Below are positions 23,888 through 34,515 of a DNA stretch of 64,000 nucleotides, piece by piece. The notes beneath the pieces were generated by a model. The model had not been told where the DNA came from, searched no databases, and worked only from the letters and a program-made list of their open reading frames with translations. The stretch comes from Rhyacophila brunnea (taxonomy: Eukaryota; Arthropoda; Insecta; Trichoptera; Rhyacophilidae): assembly GCA_022495005.1 (NCBI GenBank), contig JAGYXB010000456.1, positions 1,240,001 to 1,304,000 of the forward strand. The letters run 5' to 3'. Every line of letters starts with the position of its first letter. Positions within the stretch are counted from its first letter, which is position 1. Position numbers and translations under genes: made by a program.

Positions 23888-24409
23888 TCACTATACAATA
23901 TGATAACAGATATTTAGTTGAAACCAGATTTTTAGTTGGTGTGTTTATTTTATTATTTTATTATTACTATTTATTATTTACATAATATTTTATATACTTA
24001 TTTAATAGTATATTGTATGTAGTAAATTAAGGTTAATTTCTAAGATGAGAAAAGTTAAGGTATCATAATGACATTTACACGTATTTTATAAAAAAAAATC
24101 GACTGATTATCTAAGCTCAGCTAGCAAAGATACCCCAAATTCTTCATTTTCAACCTTCACACATCACCTTGGCCCTTGAAGGCAGTCAGTAACTGACTAG
24201 TAATTGAGTTGTCAGACAAGAGTGATGAGTAAAAATCGTGCTACTTTGAAAGACGAAAAGTTCACAGTGAAGTCAAGTCTGTGATGCTTTTCATATTTAC
24301 AATTAATTATATAATTAATATTTTTTGTTACCTACTTATTTTCTACGCGAGAGCCGAGCGTCGGTTAGAAATTAAGATAATTATTATTCCTTAATTTAAT
24401 GCATGACTT
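23888..24409. other. No gene recognised
   Basis: Nothing identified beyond AT-rich sequence. Confidence 0.5.
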
Positions 24410-24660
24410 ACTAGTTTATATTGTCGTAATTAGATAAAACGCTCGTAGCATAATTGGTTAATGCACAGTTGGCGCGATAATAGTGGTTATATGGGTTCAA
24501 ATCCCGTCGAGCATCGTATTTTTTTTTCAAATATGATTTTTTTCTAGTGGATATCTATCTGAGGTGTTTTCAAAATCTTGTGAATTATTCGTTAAATAAA
24601 AGAAATGATTTATTATAAAACATAAGTTCAAGTTATATAATATGAGTATTTTAATTGTTA
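24410..24660 (+). repeat. tRNA-headed repeat (family U), second subtype
   Basis: The lead TTGTCGTAATTAGATAAAAC is followed by a tRNA-like module (24439-24518) with CGTAGCATAATTGGTTAATG and a good B box, GGGTTCAAATCCCGTCGAGC. The tail joins GTTTTCAAAATCTTGTGAAT directly, lacking the usual intervening segment. The pairing of the anticodon arm is poor. Confidence 0.65.
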
Positions 24661-25344
24661 GTACTTATAACGTATTAATAATTAATATCTGGGAGTTCAA
24701 TACAATTTTTTGACACTTTAAATTTTCAATATTTCAGATAGAATCATCATGAAAAATCTCATTGATAAAGAAATTAAATCATTATTTTTAGAAGACTTGT
24801 CAGAGATCAGTGGCCCTTCAAATTTTGAGTCCGATAAAAATTACATCATTTTTATTTATTACTGAGTGACTTACTGATTTTTTCACCCTCTATTCCACGA
24901 CTGAGTTTGTACCAGTATAAATCAATTATTGTTCAAAATACTTTGAAAATAATAATGTATCGATAAAATTTAAATAATCGTTATTGATGAAATGAACCGG
25001 AATGGTAAAAAAAATCAGAATACATATAATGTAAACCGGAACGATATTCGTCATGCCGATTATACTAAACGCAACGGGAACCCTGATCAGATGGAATAAT
25101 GATATGAGGTTTGATTCGTTCAATATGTTCACCCTGTATAAATATACATAGTAAGGTCAAGCTGTTAGTTTGTATAATGAAGGCAATATGGTAAATTTCC
25201 TTTTTAATTGATTAAAGTTTAGTGTATAAATCTACCCTTTCATACGAAATGAAAGCAATTTCGGAAGGGATTTTTATTGATGTTTCTAAATGGTATGGTT
25301 CATTACCATGTGAATATTTGTATTATAAAATGTTTTAAATGTTA
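24661..25344. other. No gene recognised
   Basis: A short frame at 24750-24860 (NLIDKEIKSLFLEDLSEISG) has an acidic look reminiscent of some transposase N-termini, but it is too short to assign. Confidence 0.35.
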
Positions 25345-26900
25345 ACTTGAATATGCCAGCATTATTTGGAGTCCTAATACGTCCATCCACACAAATAAGT
25401 TGGATCGAGTCCACAATAGATTTCTTAGATTTCTCTATTTAAGAACATACGGATTCTTTCCTTATGACAATGATAATAAAATGAATTTCCCGACTCGTTT
25501 TCTTCTGGGTATGCTATCATTGGTTTTCTTCGCGTTGATTTTCAAACCAACGTGAGAGGAGTTGTTATGCAACCTGTCGATTGTCTATTGAATGGCCTCG
25601 ATTGAGTTGTCGAAGAGGACAGTGTCATCGGCGTATTCTAGGTCGCATAGCTTCACCGTGGGGGTAACAGGTATGCCTCGGTCGGGTGGTATTGACTTCC
25701 GTAGTATGAAGTTAAAGAGAATGATGAAGAGAAACGGTGCAAGGACACAACCCTGTTGTGTAATAGCACCTGTCCTGATCCAGATTTCCCTCTGATTAGC
25801 GACGGACAAAACATCGAGAGCGTCAACAGCTTCAAGTACCTGGGGGTACACATCACGGGAGATGGCATTTTGCAGAAAGAGCTCGCTATCTGAATGGGAA
25901 TGGCTGGAGCAACATTCAACTCGATGCGGAATGTCTGGGACTCACGATTGTACTCTTTCAAAACCAAATGCCGCCTATTCGACGCTTGTATTCTGACGGT
26001 GCTGCTTTACGGTAGCGAATCATGGCACCTTACGAAGGCTCAGAGCAACCGTATGCTGAGCTTCGAAAACAGATGTTTGCGACGAATACTGGGTGTGCGG
26101 TGGTATGACTTTAGGAGCAACGAGGAGATAAGAGAACGCACCAAGCAGCCTCACGCTGAAAGTGAAGAGGCGACGTTGGACCTGGCTCGGCCACGTGCTG
26201 CGGATGCCAGAAGAGAACTTCAACCTGGCTTGCTGTTCTTCAAACCGACCGGATTCCGGCGTCCTGGAAGGCCGCTAAATACAATCTACAGAGTGTATAC
26301 GGCGGAGCTACGGGATGCTGGTTTGACTTGGAACGAAGTAAGAAGCGTGTTGTCCATATGCTCCAGTTAAGGGGCGGATATAGCAAAAGAAGAAGAAGAA
26401 GATGCTATCAATGCAATCTCTGTCCATCCGAAGAGTGATTGCTCTTTTAAAGCATTTCTTTTTACCTCTTCGTGGGTTCATTTACAATCCGGCAAATGGC
26501 AAATATTAATTTTCATGTTCCCACCAATATCACTCGTAACTCTATGGTCTTCTAGATACTTCATCTCAGGACAGATGTTATGTTTCATGATGCTGTGTAT
26601 CGTGCAATTAACTTATTTGATGGCACCATAAAGGTTGATTTATTTTTTATTAACTATGTAATGTTTGTGGACCTGTTAAATAGGTTAAATTTATAATTGT
26701 ATATATTATCATGTTTCTTTAACATTTACATAAACACATGCTGTCTTTTCTACTTTCATGTTAGTAGTTATATTAGTTGTTATTTGTAATTAGGGTATTT
26801 TTATAATTTTGTATTTATTATGTATTATGGCGCATTGGCCAATCGCTGTAATGCCGTAATACTCTTTCTAAATAATCTAAATAAATATATAAATATACTT
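25345..26900 (+). pseudogene. Jockey-like LINE 3' half (family J1), interrupted
   Basis: The first part (25345-25519) codes LEYASIIWSP, then NRFLRFLYLRTYGFFPYDND and FPTRFLLGMLS. After an inserted LINE (25520-26401) the same frame resumes with MQSLSIRRVIALLKHFFLPL (26406 on), then RGFIYNP, and the J1 3' UTR (TGTATTATGGCGCATTGGCC, 26820-26839). The undisturbed copy at 40578-41252 shows these two pieces were once contiguous. Only the post-RT thumb region is present, with several stops after 26500. Confidence 0.85.
25520..26401 (+). mobile_element. LINE insertion (family L3) with internal 5' inversion
   Basis: ATGCTATCA is present at 25511-25519 and 26402-26410, a 9-bp target duplication. Bases 25520 to about 25800 are inverted: on the minus strand they code TGAITQQGCVLAPFLFIILF, later LEYADDTVLFDNSIEAIQ, a stop, and GLKINAKKT. 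From about 25803 to 26370 the element runs on the plus strand: SVNSFKYLGVHITGDG, a stop, CILTVLLYGSESWHLTKAQS, RILGVRW and GFRRPGRPLNTIYRVYTAEL, with a GAAGAAGAAGAAG tail. The inverted piece ends just where the forward piece begins in the polyprotein, as in twin priming. The RT core carries YADD but is interrupted. Confidence 0.9.
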
Positions 26901-27211
26901 GTCGGTATCAATTTGAAATACAGAGAAGGAAATAAGTCACGAAAGGATTTAAAAACGAATAGTTTTTTTTATATATTTTTTGATTGTACAAGAAATAAAC
27001 TTGAAATTACTCATGGGAAATATATATATTCTAGTACATACATATTATAGCTCTTCATTATACCTCAATCTCTAAATATAATTTTCTTCTTTCCAATGCA
27101 CCAGAATGGTAAAAAAATAGTTGATAATAAATCAAACTGGAGATATTATATCAAAAACATAAGACGAAATGTTGAAAAAGTGATAGAATCAGGATATATT
27201 TTACAATATAG

Positions 27212-27829
27212 CAGTAGCAAAGAGTGGAGGAAGGCTGTTAAGATCCGCCATAAATAGTGCATTTGAAGCTTTGTTAGTCATACGTATTTGTTTTTAATGA
27301 ACTAAACTACAATTTAGAGATTGTGTTGGTTAGTTTTTAAAAATCAATTAAGCCTTGCCTAAGCCAAACCATAATAGTTTTGGTATACTTTGGGCGATAC
27401 GACAAAATTGTGTAGACTTTTTCATTCATACTTATTTGATTTCGTTGGATTAAGAATACATATTACACATATTGTTGGTTCATTTTTTTAAAATTTATTA
27501 AGCCCTGCCTAAACTAAACTATAATATATAAAAAAACATAATTATATCTATAAATATCCAAAGTTATGTATTATTTAATTGCATAATTTTTGATATTTTA
27601 TAGATAGACGAGTATTTTTGACTAATATCTGCCATGGCTTGGTTTCGCAGGGTTTAATTGAATTTAAAAAAATAACTAACACCATCGTATATAATTGTAG
27701 TTTTACTTAAATGAAAACAAATACATTTGACTGACAAAGTTTAATGTGCACTATTTATGGCGGATCTTAACAGCCTACCTCCACTTTTAGCCACTGCCTT
27801 TAACAGCCTACCTCCACATTTAGCCACTG
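27212..27829. mobile_element. hAT-type MITE, copy 1
   Basis: Termini are CAGTAGCAAAGAGTGGAGG and, inverted, CAGTGGCTAAATGTGGAGG. CAATATAG flanks both sides (27204-27211, 27830-27837), a perfect 8-bp duplication. Long inverted arms continue inward (AAGATCCGCCATAAATAGTG against CACTATTTATGGCGGATCTT). The right end is duplicated: the CAGCCTACCTCCAC block with its TTAGCCACTGC end occurs twice in tandem (27767-27829). No coding frame. Confidence 0.85.
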
Positions 27830-27837
27830 CAATATAG

Positions 27838-28907
27838 TGATTGCATTTAAGGTACTGTAGAATTATTTAATTAACAAAAACATACCGGAAGATACAAAGA
27901 AGACAGTTGAAAGAGAAAGAAGAATAGAATTTTATATTGAAGTTTGCTATGCAAAAGAATTTTATTAACACTGTCAGATTTTCCTTAAACATATTTCAGG
28001 CAGTCATCCTGCTGTACGAAATAATAAAATGATTGCTGGCTAAAATAGAACGTTGCTAATTTTTCGAAAAATTAAATTACCTCGCCGCACCGATTGAATT
28101 AATTTGCGCTGAGTTGACTCGGCAAGCTTTTTTCACAATTTAACACAAAAGCTCTCGTTGTAAATCAAATTAAATGGTTTGTTTAACTAACTTGACTTTC
28201 AAAAAAATGTCGCTTTTAAAAAGCAACGGCTCAGCTTTTTTGGAAATAAAGCTTCGTACATTAATTACGTGGTCTCTTTAGTGTGATGCCTGCATATTAG
28301 TTCTTAAATCAATGTGCGCGACCATCCGGGTACAGCAGATGTAAAGAAGACCTTCTTTGTTATATAGGAATGGAAAACGATTCTAAGGAATCAGTTGTGT
28401 TATTTCACGTAAAAAAAGTATGTGTGGTAAGAAGACATCACAATTTATTACTCAAATAAAATCAGTTCATGATAGAACAACACATTCAGTTATGGAGTGC
28501 GGCGCTTCAGCTCATTTCCAAGTTTATTCTTGCATTCAACGCATGCGATCGACCCAATTCATTATAATTATAATTTATTGTTATATCAGGTATATTAAAC
28601 TGTCAATATAATAGTATATATTATAGATTATAGTATATATTGTTTACATTTTAATAAAGGTTTATCAAATAAGAGGTTTACATACTGAACTTTTCTCTCA
28701 CAAAATTGATTGTGTCACGAGCTGTATAGCATGTTCCACTATCAAGCACCCGCGATAGAAATAAGAGTTTTTCTTTTTCTCTCCATTTTCGAATACGTAG
28801 AAAGCAAAAGTACAGGTGTTTTAATGTAGTATTTTTCTTCATAAGAAAATCATTTTTTTAATTACCTAAAGCCATTCTAATTTTCTTTACGTATAAGTAG
28901 ATATTAT
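27838..28907. other. No gene recognised
   Basis: Short frames only. A TA-rich palindromic patch lies at 28605-28645. Confidence 0.5.
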
Positions 28908-29035
28908 CATCATCATCATCAGTCTGAATCTATCCACTGCTGGATGAAAGCCTCTTCAAGCTGCTTCCATTTCTCTCGGTCCTGTGCATTGCGTTGCCAC
29001 GTACTTCAGCAGAACTTTATCATTTCGTCTACCTT
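28908..29035 (-). pseudogene. Very short LINE 3' end (family L1)
   Basis: The reverse complement reads as the last ~120 bp of the LINE at 47303-48407: CAACGCAATGCACAGGACCG, then GAAGCAGCTTGAAGAGGC and ATCCAGCAGTGGATAGATTC, ending in (GATGAT)n. It is the far 3' end of a 5'-truncated insertion. Confidence 0.75.
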
Positions 29036-29139
29036 TTTTTATTATATTTTATATTATTTGTGCATAAGAAGTATGTATCAAAAAATATATCGACAAATTT
29101 AGATTAATATCAACGAACAAACATGTACAGAAAATACAT

Positions 29140-29480
29140 AATTTAGAAAACACTTCTGAAAAAATGTATTATAACCAATAAAAAAAAACCTTTTTGAAAA
29201 AAGTAAGAAGGAATCGAACCTGCATCTCACGGGTATCGCGCCTGCCGGGCATAGACCACTATGCTAAAGCTGTCATACTAATTACGACAAATTTTAACTA
29301 TTGGCTCTTATAATACTTACTGAAGCGCTTCCCAAATTGAGCTACGATTGGCTATCGACTTTTTAGGTGTTACTTTAATTACTAGCCGACGTCACGGATT
29401 ACTTCAAGATATTTTTGTGTTGTAACTTACTTGAACTTGCTAATAATTTAATAAACTATTTTTTTTTGTTCAACTAATAA
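29140..29480 (-). repeat. tRNA-headed repeat (family U), minus strand
   Basis: The minus-strand reading has both flanks: the 5' side with TTATTAGCAAGTTCAAGTAA, CGTGACGTCGG and GGGAAGCGCTTCAG, the tRNA-like module (29207-29276) with TTTAGCATAGTGGTCTATGC and GGTTCGATTCC, and the tail AAAAGGTTTTTTTTTATTGG. It is one of the most complete copies. Confidence 0.7.
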
Positions 29481-29485
29481 TTCAT

Positions 29486-29645
29486 AAGATTTAATTCCTG
29501 TTTAGATTCTTGCGGGGCGTCTTACTTTTTTCAAAAAGATTTTTTCTATTGGTTATAACACATTTTTTCAGAAGTGTTTTCAAAATAATTATTTATGTTC
29601 AATACTTAGAATATAACATTCTTAAATCTCTTCAAATACAATATA
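29486..29645 (+). repeat. tRNA-headed repeat (family U), 3' tail, plus strand
   Basis: Starting at the B-box side (GATTCTTGCGGGGCGTCTTA), this is the family tail with TTTTTCAAAAAGATTTTTTC, CAGAAGTGTTTTCAAAAT and AGAATATAACATTCTTAAAT. It abuts the minus-strand copy at 29140-29480, so the two units are joined in inverted orientation. Confidence 0.65.
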
Positions 29646-30232
29646 ATGCATGTCGCGTACTGTCACATACAGTCACAGCGACAGATTTAGTCTGTGGTTT
29701 CGTCATTCCGCGGATTATTTTGAATAGCAGTGTGGAGAATATATGCAGTGTGGAGAGTGCCAACATTAACGTATTAGTATTTTGAAATGCTGATTTCAAT
29801 TAATTTTAACAGTTTCTACGTGTACGTACGTTATAACTACTTGCAATATAACATCCATAGATAATATATTGAACAGAAACCAACCTGCAGACCAAAGATA
29901 ATAGATAATAATTTAATAAAAAACTCCATAGAGAAAACCACTAAAGACAAAGAACACGCGATTTGGACATCAGTCGAAAATATGTAGGCATGTAGAAAAT
30001 GATAAAAAAACGTTCATTGAGTCATGCGGGTGTCGATGTAGCGCGGTATCCATGAGGTGACATCATTGTCGTTCTGATGATTTCGGCAGATTTTTCTAAC
30101 TGACAATGTTCGTTCAAATGTTCAAAATGTGCTACGGGATGGAATAACATTCTAAACACCAAGAAAAACGACATTACACATTTTCATCACGTGATAGCAC
30201 ATGACGTGATCATAATATATTTTTTGAACTTT
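29635..30232. repeat. Long-TIR MITE, family B copy 2
   Basis: The left end ATAATGCATGTCGCGTACTG matches the family B left arm. The right part carries CACCAAGAAAAACGACATTA, CACGTGATAGC and CATAATATATTTTTTGAACT, the inverted equivalent. Internal blocks shared with 7800-7900 (GACAATGTTCGTTCAAA, AATGTGCTACGGGATGG) are in the opposite orientation. Confidence 0.55.
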
Positions 30233-30879
30233 AACTCGCGTCACGAGCCAGATTTATTATAATAGTTCGCCAGTATATAATTAAAATGTGGAGTGGTAAT
30301 ATATGATATTTTATGCTAAATAAGTTTTACTTCAAAAATTTAAGTTAATGTGAATAAGAATAATACACAGGTTTCAATATCCATGGAATAAAAATAGAAC
30401 CTTTTATTAAAAAAGTGTAGCTTAACAATACTGAATAGTATTATCTGAGTACATTGTACTCATTTCTAAGCGTATAAGATACACATAGTTATAATACGAA
30501 CAAGGAAAATCAATCGACATTATAATAGGCCCAATCGCATTGACTGTTGAATCATTGATATCAAAGCTCGCTCACAAAGCTTTCGAAAAAAGCTCTCCTC
30601 ATACAAAAATAAACCTTTTGATGAATAATATCCATCAGAAACCCGGTCGTCAAACAGCCCGTGATGATGTATGTCTGAATACATTGATACGCCCTCTAAT
30701 GAATAGTCTGTCAATACGGATGTTTGGTTGAATTATGGTTCTGCCAAATTCGTTTTCGCGACATTGAGCAGTGTATTTTTGGTACAGTAAGTACGATGCT
30801 ACACTTGAGATATTCAAGTACAATTATTTTAATTAATCGTAATTTTATTAATAATATAATTTTAAATTATTTGTGTGTA
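30233..30879. other. No gene recognised
   Basis: Two overlapping short frames on opposite strands (30520-30731) lack recognisable motifs. Confidence 0.5.
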
Positions 30880-31688
30880 TAATATGTTACGCCGAATGTG
30901 GTGCGAAATTAACTATTACATGAAATGGGCAAAATTTTACCTAATCTAATAAGTCAAGCCCGTTGCCTTATTTATGAATTAGGTAAATTATCTGTCGAGT
31001 GCGTGAATTCGCCAGGGTATGGAATTCTTAAACTGTCAACATGACAGTAGAAAAAGTAAATTTAATACGGATGGTTTTATTAGTTATAATTGGACATAAT
31101 ATAATATTATTATTATTAGGTTAGGTTTTGTAATTCTGAATTCAACTGAATGTCCATTTTGAGGTTAGCTTACAAGTGCCAACGAACTATCAAATCATAC
31201 TATCACAAACAAACAATCGACCATTGCACGATTGATACCCAAGCATGAATCAAATCGCGAAAATACCTTTTAATAAAATTCTTCCGTTATCATATTATTA
31301 TAGTTCTAGATTTTGTTGGGCATAGTAAATGGATATGAACGTCATTGTAGTTATTGATTGGTATATTTTTATATAATCAATCATATTTGACACATTTGGT
31401 TAGTTTGATTAGTTGCAAAAAACACCACCGGAGCGCGACCATCTATTTTGACCAATGTATGAGCATTTGACACATTTTGGTTTAGTTGCAAAAAACACCA
31501 CCGTAGCGCTACTATCTAATTTTCCTAATGCATGAACTAGGCAGAAAAAATACTGCAAAATTCACGCATTCGGCAGATATTTTGCTTAATTCATGAATAA
31601 GGCGACGGGCTTGCATTTTTCATGATTTAGGCAAAATTTTGCCCATTTCATGTAATAGTCAATTTCGCACATTCGGCGTAACATATTA
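30880..31688. repeat. Long-TIR element of about 0.8 kb
   Basis: The ends are inverted repeats of roughly 125 bp. The left starts TAATATGTTACGCCGAATGT and the right (about 31560-31688) is its inverted counterpart ending CATTCGGCGTAACATATTA. Shared inner blocks include GCCCGTTGCCTTATTTATGA. Inside, a ~78-bp segment with TTAGTTGCAAAAAACACCAC is tandemly duplicated with changes (about 31387-31545). No transposase frame. Confidence 0.8.
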
Positions 31689-31954
31689 CGAGTATATAAT
31701 GGAAAAAGTTGTTTTTATAAAAAGAGCTTATTGCTTAGTATTCACAATGTTTTACGACGCATGTTTTATCCACTTGGTGAGCTTTGCAAAATATGAGTAG
31801 GTATCTATCGAAATTCATGTTTAAGTATAATATGTAATAATATATAAATAATTATCAATATTGTCTGATGGGAGCAGAAAACTTGTTAAGTCAATTTTAA
31901 GAAGTTTTATCCTAACTTTAGAGCCTTATCAAGATGATAATATTATATTACGAG

Positions 31955-32707
31955 TAGGGAATCCAATCCCGAGCCAAAATTCTGATCCCGGGATTTCGGG
32001 ATTACAAGTTGACAATCCAGGGATCCCGGGAGTGGTCCCGGGATTGGCATTTTTTTCCATTGTTAATATAAAATTTTTATATTTACAAATAACATTCAGA
32101 AAATTGTTCAAAAATAAATCTAGTATAATTTATACTATTTAAGACATTTATTTTTAATATTGTATACGTTCAATCTTGGAAATACACAAGTTTAATGGAG
32201 TAAATAATATTGTTATATAAATAATAATGTGAATTTAATATGAAATTGCTGTTTCTGATAGTAAAGACTTAATGAATGGATTAGAGAGATTTAAAATAAT
32301 AAAGCAAATAATCATGGTGTACTTATGGCCTTTCCGCTTCATAAATCTAATTAGTCAGCCAAATATGAAACTGCCGTAAAACGTATAATATCATGGCGGA
32401 ATTACTTTGTTAAAAGTGCGAAGCATTGTTTTTTTCCAATCTTTCTCATTTTTAATAATTTATGTTAAAAAATAAAATGAATCGGCGACCTACACATGGG
32501 TATAAATCAAACTTCATTCAAACTCAGTTTATTTATAATGTAGTTATTCTTTATTAAAAGTATTTTTTTTGTTATATTTTCGTTTTTATTTTATTTTCCA
32601 TAAAAATTGATAAAACAAATCAATCCCGAAATCCCGGGATTATGTTTATCAATCCCGGGATTCATAGGTATCGAAAATAGCTCGGGATCCCGGGATTGGA
32701 ATCCCTA
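31955..32707. mobile_element. Non-autonomous hAT element with 8-bp duplication
   Basis: The termini are TAGGGAATCCAATCCCGAG and the inverted TAGGGATTCCAATCCCGGGA. Several TCCCGGGAT palindromic motifs lie just inside both ends. ATTACGAG occurs at 31947-31954 and 32708-32715, a perfect 8-bp target duplication. The 753-bp interior is AT-rich without a transposase frame. The short frame 31861-32142 simply runs across the left end. Confidence 0.88.
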
Positions 32708-32769
32708 ATTACGAGTACTACTAACTTTGTAGTCTATAAGTTGTTCAATTTTGAGATTGTAAAATTGTT

Positions 32770-33050
32770 TATTGAAAATACATAATTTGAAAACAACTGA
32801 TAAAATGTTTCTTTGAAAAATACGATGCCCGGTGGAATTGGAATCCATTTCCACTAGATTCATGCAAATGTGCTGTACCAATTGAGATACGCTCATCCTA
32901 TCTAATTACAACGAAGTTTAGTATTGAAATCTTGAATCGCTTATCAAATTTAATTATGTTAATTTTGATAATCGGTTTTTGCGGTTTAAATCAAAGTATC
33001 AATAATTAAATTACTTACTAACCGACGTTATGATAATTCCATTTATTTAT
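32770..33050 (-). repeat. tRNA-headed repeat (family U), minus strand
   Basis: Minus-strand order: the ACGTCGGTTAGTAAGTAATT flank, the CGATTATCAAAATTA block, a tRNA-like module (32824-32899) with GCGTATCTCAATTGGTACAG and a weak B box, GGATTCCAATTCC, then the tail AAACATTTTATCAGTTGTTT. Confidence 0.55.
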
Positions 33051-33158
33051 TATAACGTACGTGTACGCTAATATATTTTTTTTTTAAATGTTATATTTAT
33101 TTTTCAAACATTTTTTCTAGCTGGTAGTATACTGTCTTGATAAGATAGATTGATACTT

Positions 33159-33660
33159 AAATAATTACAAGATAAAAAAAACTTTTTAAATACCACGTAT
33201 TTCAATTTTCTGTTGAATCATATAAACTTAACAATTTTATGTATTAATAATTTAGGACAAATAAGGGAATTGTCAACAAATCATTGTTTTGCTATTTTGC
33301 AACAAACAAACAAATAATATAGAATACTGAAATGTCTATTTGATTTCCATAGTAACGCATGTATATATTAATAATTTAGTTGCTAGGACCACCCCCTTAC
33401 CAACCAATAATAGTGGATTGCATTACGGATTTCTTCCGAAACAACTTTTCATACAAAACAGAATAAACTGTAAATGAATTCAATTCTACTTAAAGATGGC
33501 TAAAAGTATTAAACGAATGTATTGGCATCGTATTCTGATATATTATAAAAGTTTCAAATGTCTAGCTGGTCGGGAAATTAGTTAAAAATCGATTTCAATA
33601 TTTGTACTGGATAAACAACCACCAGACAAACAAGAATACGAGCTAAGAAAAACGTGGTAA
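33159..33660 (+). repeat. Alpha repeat, copy 3 of 4
   Basis: Same ends as the other copies (AATAATTACAAGATAAAAA at the start, ACGTGGTAA at the end), longer in the middle because of an insertion around 33240-33310. The CCATAGTAACGCATG marker is retained. Confidence 0.7.
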
Positions 33661-33662
33661 AA

Positions 33663-33822
33663 TACAGTATTTTTGGTTTTAATGAAATTATTGTAGGAGG
33701 TTTAAACTACCTTTTCTCTTATATTATGTAAAAGTATTGGATTATTTGATATATAAGAGAAATGTTAGTTTAAAACTTAGGTTCTCATTTCACTAAAACC
33801 AAAAACACTGTCTTTTTACTTA
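33663..33822. repeat. Small hairpin element
   Basis: CAGTATTTTTGGTTTTAATG near 33665 pairs with CACTAAAACCAAAAACACTG near 33791-33810. Inside, TTTCTCTTATA-like and TATAAGAGAAA-like blocks also pair. The resulting ~150-nt hairpin directly follows an alpha repeat. No family identified. Confidence 0.55.
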
Positions 33823-33939
33823 GCAGGGCAGTGTATTATAAATCTAAGGTGTTTTCAAATTATGTATGTTAATCATATAAAAAGGACAATAATATGTAGC
33901 ACATCGTTTGCAAGGTCATCTCCACGACGACCTTGCAAA

Positions 33940-34515
33940 AGAAACATGGACTTGATTTTTGGTACATGGAACACACGAACACTGTATAGAAGGGGAGCTC
34001 TCAAGGAACTGATCTCCGAAATAGACAAATATAAAATTAATGTTCTGGCAGTCCAAGAAACTAGATGGATGGGCAGCGGGACGTTCGACCTAAAATCTCA
34101 CACGGTATTACATAGTAGTAAGGAGAAGGGTCACCATGAATTTGGAGTTGCCTTTATCGTTGACAAAAAATAAAAGGCAATATTCTAGATTTTACCCCAA
34201 TTAATGAAATAATATGTGTACTCAGACTAAAAACTAAATTTTTCAACCTATCGATCATCAATGTACACGCAGAAACAGAAGATAAAGATGACCTAATAAA
34301 AGATACGTTCTACAATAAATTAGAAGATGTTTATGATAAAGCCCCCTCAAATGATATAAAAATTATAATCGGGGACCTAAATGCAAAAATCGGCAAAGAA
34401 CAAATATATCAGGAAACAATAGGCAAAAACAGTTTACACAATGAGAGCAATAATAACGGAATTCGGATCATAGACTTTGCTATATCCAAAAACATCCGCT
34501 ATCAGAAAGTCTCAA
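33940..34515 (+). pseudogene. LINE apurinic-type (EEP) endonuclease, broken
   Basis: The first frame has DLIFGTWNTRTLYRRGALKE, then YKINVLAVQETRWMGSGTF and HHEFGVAFIVDKK followed by a stop. After that stop the reading continues with FFNLSIINVHAETEDKDD, FYNKLEDVYDKAPSND, IIIGDLNAKIG and NGIRIIDFA. GTWNTRT, VQETRW and GDLNAKIG are the catalytic and metal-binding blocks of exonuclease-endonuclease-phosphatase domains in RTE-like elements (often annotated craniofacial development protein 2-like). In the complete enzyme this domain nicks the target DNA. The final SDH block is lost to the deletion near 34515. Confidence 0.85.

Noticed and set aside
24439..24518. Candidate tRNA gene with a good B box
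   Set aside because: The anticodon arm does not pair properly and the module sits in the conserved flanks of a repeat family. It is tRNA-derived, not a functional tRNA gene.
24750..24865. piggyBac-like transposase N-terminus (IDKEIKSLFLEDLSEISG)
   Set aside because: Too short, and no piggyBac termini (TTAA with CCC) or further coding blocks nearby.
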